Assembly (NCBI RefSeq): GCF_033783015.1
Contig: NZ_CP123907.1
Span: 1,860,001-1,924,000 of the forward strand
Reading direction: 5' to 3'
DNA: 64,000 bases
Source: Corynebacterium sp. 21KM1197
GTDB lineage: Bacteria > Actinomycetota > Actinomycetes > Mycobacteriales > Mycobacteriaceae
Positions 42,409 to 51,291 of this stretch are shown here, one piece after another (within the stretch, counting starts at the first letter, position 1; the number at the start of each line of letters is the position of its first letter). The notes under the pieces are model-generated. The model saw only the letters and a program-made list of their open reading frames with translations. It was not told where the DNA came from and searched no databases. A program made the translations under genes and the position numbers.

Positions 42409-42526
42409 TTAACCTTTGCGCTCCGGGAGTGCCCGTTGCACGAGAAGATACTCTACACAGACCATCGAAGAACGATCAAATCAGCAGGTCACGGCGGTTT
42501 TTAGGGGATTTAAAGCCGGATAGAAA

Positions 42527-42556
42527 AAATCCCCGGAAGTTTCCTTCCGGGGATTT
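42527..42556 (-). terminator. Terminator between the two tRNA-Asp genes
   Basis: A 13-base-pair stem (42527-42539 with 42544-42556) with loop TTTC, followed on the minus strand by TTTTTTC. It follows tRNA-Asp copy 2 by four bases, so the two Asp genes may be separate transcripts. Confidence 0.88.
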
Positions 42557-42560
42557 CTCC

Positions 42561-42637
42561 TGGCGACCCTGACGGGACTTGAACCCGCGACCTCCGCCGT
42601 GACAGGGCGGCGCGCTAACCAACTGCGCCACAGGGCC
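42561..42637 (-). tRNA. tRNA-Asp (anticodon GTC), copy 2
   Basis: 77 bases including an encoded CCA, identical to copy 1. It follows tRNA-Glu by 29 bases, so the two are likely co-transcribed. Confidence 0.95.
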
Positions 42638-42666
42638 ATATGCAATATGTACGAGGCGGAACCTCG

Positions 42667-42739
42667 TACCCCCAACGGGATTCGAACCCGTGCCGCCGCC
42701 GTGAAAGGGCGGTGTCCTAGGCCGCTAGACGATGGGGGC
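42667..42739 (-). tRNA. tRNA-Glu (anticodon TTC)
   Basis: A 73-base cloverleaf. Acceptor GCCCCCA/TGGGGGT (terminal G-U), anticodon loop CTTTCAC, T loop TTCGAAT. No encoded CCA. Confidence 0.95.
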
Positions 42740-42814
42740 GTGCCGTTTTCACGGCTTCCTGAAATATACGCGAGCGGCCCGGCACCACCAAATTCGCAGT
42801 TAGAATGGCCCCTC

Positions 42815-43102
42815 ATGAGCACCCAGCACGGCTATAGCGAGGACAAGGCCGCCTACCTCACCCGCCTCAAACGCATCGAGGGCCAAGTGCGCGGGCTCCA
42901 GCGCATGATCGAGGAGGACACCTACTGCATCGACGTGGTCACTCAGATCAGCGCCGCCACCGCCGCCCTGCACAACCTCTCCGTGGCCCTCATGTCCGAT
43001 CACCTCCATCACTGCGTGGCCTCAGCCATCGAGGAGGGTGCAGGCGGCGGCGAGAAGATCGACGAGGCCATGAAGGCCATTCAGCGCATGGTGAAGTCCT
43101 AG
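42815..43102 (+). CDS. csoR: CsoR-family metal-sensing repressor
   Basis: A 95-residue all-helical repressor. The copper-binding triad Cys38, His63, Cys67 has the 25- and 4-residue spacings of M. tuberculosis CsoR (Cys36, His61, Cys65), so Cu(I) sensing is likely. The helix KRIEGQVRGLQRMIEEDTYC is the family DNA-binding and first ligand region. The ATG lies eight bases after TAGAAT (42801-42806) without a ribosome binding site: leaderless. No copper ATPase or chaperone gene is adjacent; overlaps the thrE-like gene tail-to-tail by 4 bases. Confidence 0.92.
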   Translation: MSTQHGYSEDKAAYLTRLKRIEGQVRGLQRMIEEDTYCIDVVTQISAATAALHNLSVALMSDHLHHCVASAIEEGAGGGEKIDEAMKAIQRMVKS

Positions 43103-44385
43103 CGATACCGGGAGAAATCAATCGGGCGACCCAACGCCCAATCCCGATCCGTGAGCAACCGCGCCAGCACTAGCCCCGCACCGATGGAGAGCACCGTCAT
43201 CGCCGCCGTGGCGGTATGGGAAACCACCGCGTCCATATCCCCCACCGCCATGCCGTGCAGGGCGCGATACATCGCGGGCCCCGGAATCATCACCACCACC
43301 GCCGGAACCGTGGTGGTTACCCGAGGAATCCTCGCCAGCCGCACCACCGCAAACCCCAGCAGCCCCACCGCCAGCGCACCCAGACAGGTGGCGATGAAGG
43401 GGGTGAGGGAGGCGTCGATAAGCACCCAGCGCAGCGCGTTGCCCACCGTGCCTATCGACGCCGCCACCAGCGCCATCCTGCGCGAGGAATTAAAAAGCAG
43501 GGCAAAGCCCGCGATCCCCACCGCGCTCGCCGGAATCACCACCGGGTAACCGGGGTGTGGTGCCGCCCAGCCCTGGGGGCTCAGCCCCACCGCCCAACTC
43601 ATCGCCGTCACCGCGAAGGCCGCCGAGGCCATGATGGTCATCGCATAGGTCAGGCGCGCTACCCCGGCGGCAATATCGCAGCGCGCCAGATCAATCAGGG
43701 CGGAAAAGAGCGGAAAACCCGGTACCAGGAATAGCACCGAGGCCACGAACCCGGCCTCCGCCGCGCCCGCTAACGGAGCCACGGCCGCATAGACCGCGCA
43801 GGCCACCGCTCCCCCGGCGGCCACCCCCGCGATCATCTGCACGCCCCGATGCCCCAGCCAACCACGCACCGCCTGCCCCGCCGCAGCCGCCAGCGCCACC
43901 ACGGCCACCTCCACCGGGCCAAAGCCGTTGAGCGCCGCGCACCCCGCACAGGCGCAGGCCGCCGCCAGGGCCAGCAGCCACGGCCCCCATCGCTTGCGCA
44001 CCCCGGCCTCGATCGCGTCTAACTCCGCGTTCAACTCCCGTGCGCTCATGGGCGGGCGCACGCGGTGCGCCAGGCTTTCCAGGGCCTCGATCCGGGAGGC
44101 GTCCACCTCCACGTGCGGCTGGTGCGCCACCACCGTGCGAAACTCCGATTCCTCATGAAAGGTGCAGGTGATGGTGGTGATGGTCACCACCGCGTCCAGG
44201 CCCGCAAAGCCCACGGCGCGCGCGGCGCGCTTCATGCCCCGGATCACGCGGTAGCCGCTCGCGCCCGCACCCATGAGCAACATGCCCAGGCGCAGCACCG
44301 CGTCCGCGCGCACCCCCATCTCGTGCTGATTCATGCCCTGCGATACCCCGGACACCGGCGGCTTCCTTTCCTGACGTTCCGCCAC
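43099..44385 (-). CDS. thrE: ThrE-family threonine/serine exporter
   Basis: Up to 428 residues with about ten membrane helices. The N-terminal ~130 residues (LLMGAGASGYRVIRGMKRAARAVG type) form the hydrolase-like cytosolic segment typical of ThrE (PF06738); the C-terminal half is the second ThrE-type unit (PF12821), ending near PIDFSRYR. Export of threonine and serine is known for C. glutamicum ThrE; this may be a paralogue. Start uncertain: GTG at 44385, GTG at 44355 (with AAGGAAG upstream, the best site) or ATG at 44334. Divergent from the GGCT gene. A copy of the 12-base motif is inside (43411-43422). Confidence 0.85.
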   Translation of the reverse strand: MAERQERKPPVSGVSQGMNQHEMGVRADAVLRLGMLLMGAGASGYRVIRGMKRAARAVGFAGLDAVVTITTITCTFHEESEFRTVVAHQPHVEVDASRIEALESLAHRVRPPMSARELNAELDAIEAGVRKRWGPWLLALAAACACAGCAALNGFGPVEVAVVALAAAAGQAVRGWLGHRGVQMIAGVAAGGAVACAVYAAVAPLAGAAEAGFVASVLFLVPGFPLFSALIDLARCDIAAGVARLTYAMTIMASAAFAVTAMSWAVGLSPQGWAAPHPGYPVVIPASAVGIAGFALLFNSSRRMALVAASIGTVGNALRWVLIDASLTPFIATCLGALAVGLLGFAVVRLARIPRVTTTVPAVVVMIPGPAMYRALHGMAVGDMDAVVSHTATAAMTVLSIGAGLVLARLLTDRDWALGRPIDFSRYR

Positions 44386-44416
44386 CCCAGTGTAGGCGCG
44401 CTGCTACCATTTCCCC

Positions 44417-44872
44417 ATGCCTGAGCAGCGCCTTTTTGTCTACGGAACCCTGGGGCCCGGTCGCCCCAACGAACACCTCCTTAGCCCCTACGGCGGTACC
44501 TGGGCTCGCGGGCACGTGCGCGGGAGGCTCCGCGAGGAGGGCTGGGGAGCCGCGATGGGATACCCCGGCCTGATTCTCGATTCCCCCGGGAACACCCCCG
44601 AAAGCGCGGCGCAAACGGTATCCGGGTGGGTGCTCACCTCCGCCGAGCTCGACCGCGCCTGGGCGGAACTCGATGCCTTCGAGGGGCCGGAATATCGGCG
44701 CGTGGAGGCGGAGGTCACCCTCGATGGCGGGGACACGGTACGGACCTGGGTGTACGCGCTGCGGTGCCCCACGCCGCTGCGAGAAGCCACTCATGCCTCT
44801 ACCCTTGGACCTAAAAGAAAGTCACCCCAGGAGGCACCATGCTCACCACAAAGGCGCTCATCCCCCTTGTGA
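44417..44872 (+). CDS. Gamma-glutamylcyclotransferase-fold protein
   Basis: A 151-residue GGCT/AIG2-like protein. The N-terminal FVYGTLGPGRPNEHLL is the glycine-rich substrate loop and the catalytic Glu is in DAFEGPEYRR. The domain ends near residue 120; the remaining ~30 residues are basic and overlap the next gene by 34 bases. Leaderless: TACCAT (44405-44410) lies six bases before the ATG. Members cyclise gamma-glutamyl amines; the substrate is unknown. Confidence 0.85.
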   Translation: MPEQRLFVYGTLGPGRPNEHLLSPYGGTWARGHVRGRLREEGWGAAMGYPGLILDSPGNTPESAAQTVSGWVLTSAELDRAWAELDAFEGPEYRRVEAEVTLDGGDTVRTWVYALRCPTPLREATHASTLGPKRKSPQEAPCSPQRRSSPL

Positions 44873-45315
44873 CCGCCCTCTCCCTCCTGCTGCACATCGC
44901 CAGTGACTACTCTTCTAGCAACAAACCCACCACCATCGCCAACGCGGTGCAGGAAAGAGATTCCTTTACCCTCAACGAGATCATGGACTCCCCGGTGAAG
45001 GAGGCCCACGTGTTCTGCGAATATGCCGACGCGGACGCCGCCGAGGAACTGGGCTTTGACCGACGCGATATTTATAGCATCGACAACAACCACATGGCCT
45101 GGGAAACGCACACGGCCATCGGCGTGATCTTCGAGGACGCGGATAAGGAACCCGTGCTGGAATACTTCAGCCCCACGAGAATCAATGCGTGCTCGGCGCA
45201 CAGGATAAGTTACCTGGAATTGGATCCCGATCAGACCATCAGCGTGGGCGTGGAGACCAAGGAGTTCGTCCGGTATGGCGAGAAGCAGGTCAAGGTGCTC
45301 TCCTACCGGGAATGA
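44839..45315 (+). CDS. Small secreted protein, two-cysteine family
   Basis: A 158-residue protein with an N-terminal signal or anchor segment (ALIPLVTALSLLLHIA). The exported part contains VFCEYADADAAEELGF and, about 58 residues later, INACSAHRI. The same arrangement occurs in the protein at 49053 (FACPYTDEESIRRRYGW and LNLCDD), so the two look like paralogues of an unnamed corynebacterial family; a disulfide between the two cysteines is likely. AGGAGG lies upstream of the ATG, which is inside the preceding gene. Function unknown. Confidence 0.75.
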   Translation: MLTTKALIPLVTALSLLLHIASDYSSSNKPTTIANAVQERDSFTLNEIMDSPVKEAHVFCEYADADAAEELGFDRRDIYSIDNNHMAWETHTAIGVIFEDADKEPVLEYFSPTRINACSAHRISYLELDPDQTISVGVETKEFVRYGEKQVKVLSYRE

Positions 45316-45318
45316 GAA

Positions 45319-45352
45319 AAGCAGGTGCGGGCTTTATGCCTGCTACCTGCTT
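45319..45352. terminator. Hairpin between the secreted-protein gene and tRNA-Lys
   Basis: An 8-base-pair stem AAGCAGGT/ACCTGCTT with an inner GGC/GCC pair. The plus side continues TGTTTG and the minus side TTTTC, so it probably ends both converging transcripts. Confidence 0.65.
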
Positions 45353-45357
45353 GTTTG

Positions 45358-45430
45358 TGGGCCCTCCGGGGCTCGAACCCGGGACCTGCGGATTAAAAGT
45401 CCGTAGCTCTACCAACTGAGCTAAAGGCCC
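45358..45430 (-). tRNA. tRNA-Lys (anticodon TTT)
   Basis: A 73-base cloverleaf. Acceptor GGGCCTT/AGGGCCC (one G-U), anticodon loop CTTTTAA, T loop TTCGAGC. No encoded CCA. Confidence 0.95.
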
Positions 45431-45535
45431 AGTGCCTCACTCGGCACGCGCTCTAGTGTAACCCACGCCGCGCGCGTTTCCCGAATGAGGGTGCCGTGGG
45501 CGGCACCGCTCGCGGCGCGCCCACGAAGCGGGCAC

Positions 45536-47041
45536 CTAGCTCAGCCGCATGGTGCCGTTCTTCTCCAGGTTGAGGTGGAAGGAGAACGCGGTGCCGAGGT
45601 CATGCGGGGTGTGCAGGTGCTTGCCCTTGAGGGCACGCTCGTAGTACTCCTCCAGCTTCGGGCGGTAGTCCGGGTGCGCGATGGAAATGAGCTTCTTCGC
45701 GCGGTCGCGCGGGGCGAGGCCACGCAGGTCGGCGTAGCCGTACTCGGTGATGACCACCATGACGTCGTGCTCGGTGTGGTCGATGTGGGAGGCAAAGGGC
45801 ACGATCGCGGAGATCGCGCCGTCCTTGGCTACCGAGGGGGAGATGAAGGAGGAGACGAAGGCGTTGCGGGTGAAATCGCCGGAGCCACCGATGCCGTTCA
45901 TCACGCGGGAACCGGAGACGTTGGTGGAGTTGATGTTGCCGTACATGTCCGCCTCGATCATGCCGTTGGTGGCGATGAGCCCCACGCGGCGGATCACCTC
46001 GGGGTGGTTGGAGATCTGCTGGGGACGCAGGATGATGGACTCGCGGTAGCGGGCGGCCTCATTGTTCATCTTCTCCGCGTACTCCGGGGAGAGGGAGAAG
46101 GAGGTGGCGGAGGCCACGGTCATCTTCCCGGCGTCGATGAGATCCACCATGCCGTCCTGAATGACCTCGGTGTAGGCCTGGATGTTCTCGAACTTGGAGT
46201 CCAGCAGCCCGGCCATCACGGCGTTGGGCACGTTGCCCACGCCGGATTGCATCACGTACTGGTCATAGGCCAGGCGGCCTGCGGCCACCTCACCCTCCAG
46301 GAAGTCCAGGAAGTTGCCCGCGATCTGCTTGGAAATCTCATCGGCGGGCTTGAAGGGGGCGTTGCGGTCCGGGGCGTCCGTCTCCACCACGGCCACCACC
46401 TTGTTCACGTCGATGTCAATGGTGGTGGTGCCAATGCGATCCCCGGCGGAGGTGATCGGAATCGGGGTGCGGTTGGGCAGGGCGGGAATGCGGTAAATAT
46501 CGTGCATGCCCTCCAGGTCGCGGGACTGCCAGGAGTTCACCTCGATGATGATCTTCTCCGCGGCGTCCAGGAACTCCACGTTGTTACCCACGGCCGAGGA
46601 GGGCACGATCGCGCCGTCCTCCGTGATCCGCACGGCCTCCACGATGGCGGCATTCATGGTGCCAAAGAAACCCTGCTCCACGAACATGCCCAGGTGAGAG
46701 AGGTGAATGTCCGCGTACTTCATCTGCGCGGAGTTGATCTTGCCGCGCATGGTGGGGTCGGACTGATAGGGGGTACGGAAGTTGATCGCGTCGGCCTCGG
46801 CCAGCACGCCGTCGGCGTCGGAAGCCGTGGAGGCACCCGTAAAGACGTCGATGGCGTACTCCTCGCCGCGCGCGTGGGCCTCCTTGGCCCGCTCGGCAAT
46901 GGCGGTGGGCAGCACCTTGGGGTACCCCGCCCCGGTGAAGCCGGACATGCCCACCTTATCGCCGTGGTTGATGAACTCCGCTGCCTCCTGCGCGCTCATG
47001 ACCTTGCCGCGCAACTGGGCGTTCGCAATCCTCTCGGACAC
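45536..47041 (-). CDS. actA: Acetyl-CoA hydrolase/CoA transferase, Cat1/ActA type
   Basis: A 501-residue class I CoA transferase moving CoA between acetyl- (or propionyl-) and succinyl-CoA, and so linking acetate to the TCA cycle. Family features: HGDKVGMSGFTGAGYPK at the N-terminus, the catalytic Glu region VITEYGYADLRG and GIGGSGDFTRNA, and the C-terminal AFSFHLNLEKNGTM. The start is a GTG at 47041 with AAGGAGGA about seven bases upstream. In C. glutamicum this enzyme (Cat/ActA) acts in acetate formation and use; RamA in the same window is a plausible regulator. C-rich stretches (ACCCCA, ATCCCCG) upstream could be RamA sites. Confidence 0.93.
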   Translation of the reverse strand: MSERIANAQLRGKVMSAQEAAEFINHGDKVGMSGFTGAGYPKVLPTAIAERAKEAHARGEEYAIDVFTGASTASDADGVLAEADAINFRTPYQSDPTMRGKINSAQMKYADIHLSHLGMFVEQGFFGTMNAAIVEAVRITEDGAIVPSSAVGNNVEFLDAAEKIIIEVNSWQSRDLEGMHDIYRIPALPNRTPIPITSAGDRIGTTTIDIDVNKVVAVVETDAPDRNAPFKPADEISKQIAGNFLDFLEGEVAAGRLAYDQYVMQSGVGNVPNAVMAGLLDSKFENIQAYTEVIQDGMVDLIDAGKMTVASATSFSLSPEYAEKMNNEAARYRESIILRPQQISNHPEVIRRVGLIATNGMIEADMYGNINSTNVSGSRVMNGIGGSGDFTRNAFVSSFISPSVAKDGAISAIVPFASHIDHTEHDVMVVITEYGYADLRGLAPRDRAKKLISIAHPDYRPKLEEYYERALKGKHLHTPHDLGTAFSFHLNLEKNGTMRLS

Positions 47042-47173
47042 CGTGCAATCCTCCTTGACATGCTGATCGTCGCCACCCCAGGAACGTGATCCCCGCCCCG
47101 GGACGGCAAAGAGTTACCAGGCCCACAGTAGTCGATATATCCGCGCCGCGCCGCTTCCTGCCCACGGTACCGG

Positions 47174-47185
47174 GACGTCGATAAG
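47174..47185 (-). repeat. Intergenic copy of CTTATCGACGYC before dus
   Basis: An exact copy in the 178-base gap between the divergent actA and dus genes, about 5 bases before a possible -10 TAGTTT (47189-47194). Confidence 0.6.
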
Positions 47186-47219
47186 CAATAGTTTGAGCAC
47201 CGCTGCTCCCCAGGCCACA

Positions 47220-48374
47220 ATGTTCCTCGTGACTTTGCAGATCGGACCCCTCCGCCTCGACTCCCCGGTGGTGCTGGCGCCCATGGCGGGCGTGACCAAC
47301 ATGGCCTTTCGCACCCTGTGCCGGGAGATCGAGCAGGAGCGCACGGGTACCTCCGCCGCCCTGTACGTGTGCGAGATGATTACGGCGCGCGCCCTGATCG
47401 AGCGCAACCCCAAGACCATGCACATGACGGCCTTTGCCCCCGAGGAAAACCCGCGCAGCCTCCAGCTTTATACCACCGATCCGCAGCACACCTACGAGGC
47501 CGCGAGGATGATCGTGGAGGAAAACCTCGCGGATCACATCGACATGAACTTTGGCTGCCCCGTGCCCAAGGTCACCCGGCGTGGCGGCGGCTCCGCGCTG
47601 CCGTACAAGCGCCGCCTTTACGGCAACATCGTGGCCGCCGCCGTGCGCGCCACCGAGGGCACGAACGTTCCGGTGACCGTGAAGTTCCGCATCGGCATTG
47701 ACGACGCCCACCATACCCACCTCGACGCCGGGCGGATCGCCGCCGAGGAGGGTGCGGCCGCCGTGACGCTGCACGCCCGCACCGCCGCCCAGCGCTACTC
47801 CGGGCAGGCCGACTGGGACGAGATCACCCGCCTGGTGGAACACATGCGCGGCTCCGGGGTGGCGGTGCTGGGCAACGGCGATATTTTTGCCGCCGAGGAC
47901 GCCCGCCGCATGATGGAGCGCACCGGCTGCGACGGCGTGGAGGTGGGCCGGGGTTGCCTGGGCCGCCCCTGGCTCTTTGCGGAACTCTCCGCCGCCCTGC
48001 GCGGGGCTCCCCTGCCCGCCGAGCCCACCCTGGGCGAGGTCACCCGGATCATCACCCGCCACGCGGAACTCCTGGCCGCCCACGACGGCGAGGAACGCGC
48101 CTGCCGTGACATGCGCAAGCACATGGGCTGGTACCTGCGCGGCTTCCCCGTGGGCGGGGAACTGCGCGGCAGGCTGGCCAAGGTGAGCAGCCTTGCCGAA
48201 CTGCGCGCGGAACTAGCCCCCTGGGCAGACTCCCCCGAAGTGGCCAAGGATTCCGACGGCGCGCGGGGCCGCCAAGGCTCTTCCTCCAAGGTGGCGCTTC
48301 CCGACGGCTGGCTGGACGATCCCGAAGATGAAACCGTGCCCGTGGGCGCGGACATCGACAACAGCGGAGGTTAG
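47220..48374 (+). CDS. dusB: tRNA-dihydrouridine synthase
   Basis: About 384 residues. An FMN TIM-barrel enzyme reducing uridines in tRNA D loops. Seen: VVLAPMAGVTNMAFR, the catalytic cysteine in NFGCPVPKV, the FMN phosphate motif GRGCLGRPWLF, and the C-terminal helical tRNA-binding domain (RKHMGWYLRGFP). The start is uncertain: ATG at 47220, GTG at 47232, or TTG at 47193. A Ser/Asp-rich tail of ~40 residues follows the domain. Confidence 0.92.
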   Translation: MFLVTLQIGPLRLDSPVVLAPMAGVTNMAFRTLCREIEQERTGTSAALYVCEMITARALIERNPKTMHMTAFAPEENPRSLQLYTTDPQHTYEAARMIVEENLADHIDMNFGCPVPKVTRRGGGSALPYKRRLYGNIVAAAVRATEGTNVPVTVKFRIGIDDAHHTHLDAGRIAAEEGAAAVTLHARTAAQRYSGQADWDEITRLVEHMRGSGVAVLGNGDIFAAEDARRMMERTGCDGVEVGRGCLGRPWLFAELSAALRGAPLPAEPTLGEVTRIITRHAELLAAHDGEERACRDMRKHMGWYLRGFPVGGELRGRLAKVSSLAELRAELAPWADSPEVAKDSDGARGRQGSSSKVALPDGWLDDPEDETVPVGADIDNSGG

Positions 48375-48396
48375 GTTTTCCTCCTATACTATGCCC

Positions 48397-49071
48397 ATGC
48401 GTACCGCCTATAGAGAGCACCTTGATACCTTTTCCCACGACCTCGTGGCGATGTGCGACCTCGTAGACGCGGTGATGACCAAGGCCTCCGACGCCCTGCT
48501 GCACTCCTCCCTGCAACCCGCCGAGGAGGCGCTATCGCTGGAGGAGCAGGTCACCGAGATCGCCTCGCGGTGCGAATCCCGCGCCGTGGAACTACTGGCC
48601 CTCGAAGGTCCCGTGGCCCGCGATCTGCGGCAGGTGGTTTCCTCCATCTATATCGTGGAGGACTTTCGCCGCATGGCTGCCCTGGCCATGCACATCGCCA
48701 GCACCGCGCGGCGCAGGCACCCCCAGGCCGTGATACCCCAGGATCGGGAGGGCGACTTTGCGGAATTCGCCCGACTGGCCGCCGATATGGCCGCCAAGAC
48801 CCGCGCCCTACTCCTTGACCCCGAGGCCCCCGCCGCCGTGGCGCTGAGCAAGGACGATGATTCCGTGGACGCCCTGCACCAGGACGTCATGGCCGGACTC
48901 ACCCAGGGCCAGTGGAGCGGCACCGTGACCCAGGCGGTGGACGCCACGCTCATCGGCCGCTACTACGAGCGCTACGCGGATCACTGCGTGAGCGTGGCCG
49001 ACCGCGTGATCTACCTCAGCACGGGCATGACCCGCAGCGAATACCTGGCTGCTCAGTCCTCGCGGATGTAG
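48397..49071 (+). CDS. phoU: Phosphate-transport regulator PhoU
   Basis: About 224 residues, two three-helix PhoU bundles with metal-binding E/DxxxD motifs. It starts MRTAYREHLDTFSHDL, as homologues do. TATACT ends six bases before the ATG at 48397, so the mRNA is probably leaderless; an ATG at 48391 is also in frame. PhoU restrains PstSCAB and the phosphate two-component system when phosphate is abundant. It faces pstB convergently, with a small secreted-protein gene between, overlapping its end by 19 bases. Confidence 0.93.
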   Translation: MRTAYREHLDTFSHDLVAMCDLVDAVMTKASDALLHSSLQPAEEALSLEEQVTEIASRCESRAVELLALEGPVARDLRQVVSSIYIVEDFRRMAALAMHIASTARRRHPQAVIPQDREGDFAEFARLAADMAAKTRALLLDPEAPAAVALSKDDDSVDALHQDVMAGLTQGQWSGTVTQAVDATLIGRYYERYADHCVSVADRVIYLSTGMTRSEYLAAQSSRM

Positions 49072-49481
49072 GCGGTGTCCCCGTCCTTGCCGATGATTGC
49101 CCGGGCGGGATATATTTTTCCTTCCACATCGTCGCAAAGGTTGAGATCACTGCGTTCTATGGTGTAGATACTAAAATTATCACCTTTCCGCATAATCAGC
49201 TTCGTAGGCCCGCCATCATACTGCGTAGTGGTATAACTAACGTCCCAGCCGTACCGACGCCGTATAGATTCCTCATCCGTATAAGGACAAGCAAAAACAA
49301 ACTCCTCGGCATCAAAGTGATCCGACACCCGTGCCTGCCCCCGAGAATACAATTCCTCACGGAAAGATTCCAAGGGACGATTATGATACTTATGTTTCAC
49401 CACAATTGCGGCCAGCAGCGCCGCGCAGAGAAAGCAGAAAACCAGGAAAACAATCAGGGAAACTTTTAAGAAACGCCGCAT
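49053..49481 (-). CDS. Small secreted protein, two-cysteine family
   Basis: A 142-residue protein with an N-terminal membrane segment (LKVSLIVFLVFCFLCAALLAAIVV), then an exported domain with FACPYTDEESIRRRYGW and LNLCDD. It shares cysteine placement and the pattern around CxYxDxxxxxxxG with the protein at 44839. AT-richer than its neighbours. It overlaps phoU tail-to-tail. Function unknown. Confidence 0.72.
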   Translation of the reverse strand: MRRFLKVSLIVFLVFCFLCAALLAAIVVKHKYHNRPLESFREELYSRGQARVSDHFDAEEFVFACPYTDEESIRRRYGWDVSYTTTQYDGGPTKLIMRKGDNFSIYTIERSDLNLCDDVEGKIYPARAIIGKDGDTAYIRED

Positions 49482-49516
49482 GGTAGCTCATTCTGCCTGA
49501 TCTTAACGACATAAGC

Positions 49517-49564
49517 CAGGGCACCGCCGACAGCGCTGTGATCGCCCCTGCCTGCGGTGCCCTG
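49517..49564 (-). terminator. Hairpin after pstB
   Basis: An 11-base-pair stem CAGGGCACCGC and its complement (49517-49527, 49554-49564) with a 26-base loop and no T run. It may protect the pst mRNA 3' end or terminate weakly. Confidence 0.45.
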
Positions 49565-49581
49565 ACCTTATGCGGGTTTGC

Positions 49582-50355
49582 TTAGCCGAAGCGGCCCGCG
49601 ATGTAATCCTCGGTTTCCTTCTGCTCCGGGTTCTCAAAGATCTTGCGGGTGGGCCCGGCCTCCACCAGGCGACCCGGCTTGCCGGTGGCCTCCAGGGAGA
49701 AAAAGGCCGTTTGATCGGACACGCGCGCCGCCTGCTGCATGTTGTGCGTGACGATCACGATGGTGAACTTCTCCTTCAACTCGTGAATGAGGTCCTCCAC
49801 CGCCAGAGTGGAGATGGGGTCGAGCGCGGAACAGGGCTCGTCCATGAGCAGCACCTCCGGCTCCACCGCGATGGCGCGCGCGATACACAGGCGCTGCTGC
49901 TGACCACCGGAGAGTCCGCCACCCGGCTTGTCCAGGCGATCCTTGACCTCCTCCCAGAGGTTCGCGCCGCGTAAGGACTTCTCCGCCACCTCCTTGAGCT
50001 TCTTCTTGTTCTTCTCCCCCGCCAGCTTTAATCCGGCCACCACGTTGTCCTCGATGGACATGGTGGGGAAGGGATTGGCCTTTTGGAATACCATGCCGAT
50101 GGTGTTACGCACGGCCACCGGGTCCACCTTGGCCCCGTAAATGTCCTCGCCGTCCAGGAGGATCTTGCCCTTCACGGAGGCGTTCGGGGTGACCTCGTGC
50201 ATGCGGTTGATGGTGCGCAGCACCGTGGACTTACCGCAGCCGGACGGGCCGATGAAAGCCGTGACGGACTGGGCGGGCACGGAAAGATTGACGTTTTGCA
50301 CGGCGTGGAAATCGCCGTAATAGATATTGACGTCCCTCAGCTCAAGCTTTGACAT
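49582..50355 (-). CDS. pstB: Phosphate ABC transporter ATPase
   Basis: A 257-residue ATPase powering phosphate import. Walker [10 protein letters not shown], signature LSGGQQQR, Walker B VLLMDEP, H-loop VTHN. The PstB-typical [15 protein letters not shown] is present. Last gene of the pstSCAB operon, 18 bases after pstA. Confidence 0.97.
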   Translation of the reverse strand: MSKLELRDVNIYYGDFHAVQNVNLSVPAQSVTAFIGPSGCGKSTVLRTINRMHEVTPNASVKGKILLDGEDIYGAKVDPVAVRNTIGMVFQKANPFPTMSIEDNVVAGLKLAGEKNKKKLKEVAEKSLRGANLWEEVKDRLDKPGGGLSGGQQQRLCIARAIAVEPEVLLMDEPCSALDPISTLAVEDLIHELKEKFTIVIVTHNMQQAARVSDQTAFFSLEATGKPGRLVEAGPTRKIFENPEQKETEDYIAGRFG

Positions 50356-50373
50356 CTCAAGACTCCTCTTTAT

Positions 50374-51279
50374 TTAGCGTTTAACCGAGAACTTGGCGGA
50401 AATGAACCGCGCCGCGATATTGAGCACCGCGATGATGAGCACCAGCGTGAACGCCGCGCCCCAGAGTTTGTCCACCACCGCGTCCGCGGTACCGGCCTTG
50501 TACATATCCACCATCATCAGCGGCAGGGAGGACTGCGGCCCGGCAAAGGGATCCCAGTTAATCACCTGCGTGGAGCCCACCAGGATCAGCACCGGGGCGG
50601 ACTCGCCCATCACGCGCGCAATGGCCAGCATGATTCCGGTGATGATGCCCGAAAGCGAGGTGGGCAGCACAATCCGCACGATGGTTTTCCACTTGGGTAC
50701 GCCCAGCGCATAGGAGGCCTCGCGCAGATCCTGGGGAACGATGCGCAGCATCTCCTCCGTATTGCGCACGATCACCGGCACCATGAGCAGCACCAGTGCC
50801 AGGGACACCGCCATGCCGGAGCGCTCGAAGCCAAAGAGCACGATCCACATGGAGTACACGAACAGCGCCGCCACGATGGAGGGCACACCGGTGAGGATGT
50901 CCACCATGAACGTGGTGATCCGGCCCAGGCGATTGCCGTTGGCGTACTCCACCAGGTACACGGCGGTGAACACACCGATGGGAATGGAGATGAGGGAACA
51001 AATTACCGTTTGCACCAGCGTGCCGATGATCGCGTGCAGCGCACCGCCACCGGGCTGGCTGTACATGATCTTGAACTGCGAGGAGGTCCACCAGTCCGCG
51101 CTGAGCACCGGGCCCAGGCCCCGGGAGACGAGCACAAAGAGCACCCACACCAGGGGAATCATCGCCAGGCCCATCGTGGCGTACACCAGCACCGTGGCCA
51201 CGGTATTGGTGCTCTTGCGGGCGGCGGAAATATCGGTGAAGGCGGAACTCTTAATTTCCGTGATATTCGCGTTAGTCAT
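50374..51279 (-). CDS. pstA: Phosphate ABC transporter permease PstA
   Basis: A 301-residue permease with six helices and the coupling loop EASYALGVPKWKTIVRIVLP. It pairs with PstC in the cytoplasmic membrane. An ATG with AGGAGG-like sequence starts it 12 bases after pstC. Confidence 0.96.
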   Translation of the reverse strand: MTNANITEIKSSAFTDISAARKSTNTVATVLVYATMGLAMIPLVWVLFVLVSRGLGPVLSADWWTSSQFKIMYSQPGGGALHAIIGTLVQTVICSLISIPIGVFTAVYLVEYANGNRLGRITTFMVDILTGVPSIVAALFVYSMWIVLFGFERSGMAVSLALVLLMVPVIVRNTEEMLRIVPQDLREASYALGVPKWKTIVRIVLPTSLSGIITGIMLAIARVMGESAPVLILVGSTQVINWDPFAGPQSSLPLMMVDMYKAGTADAVVDKLWGAAFTLVLIIAVLNIAARFISAKFSVKR

Positions 51280-51291
51280 AATCCTTGCCTC

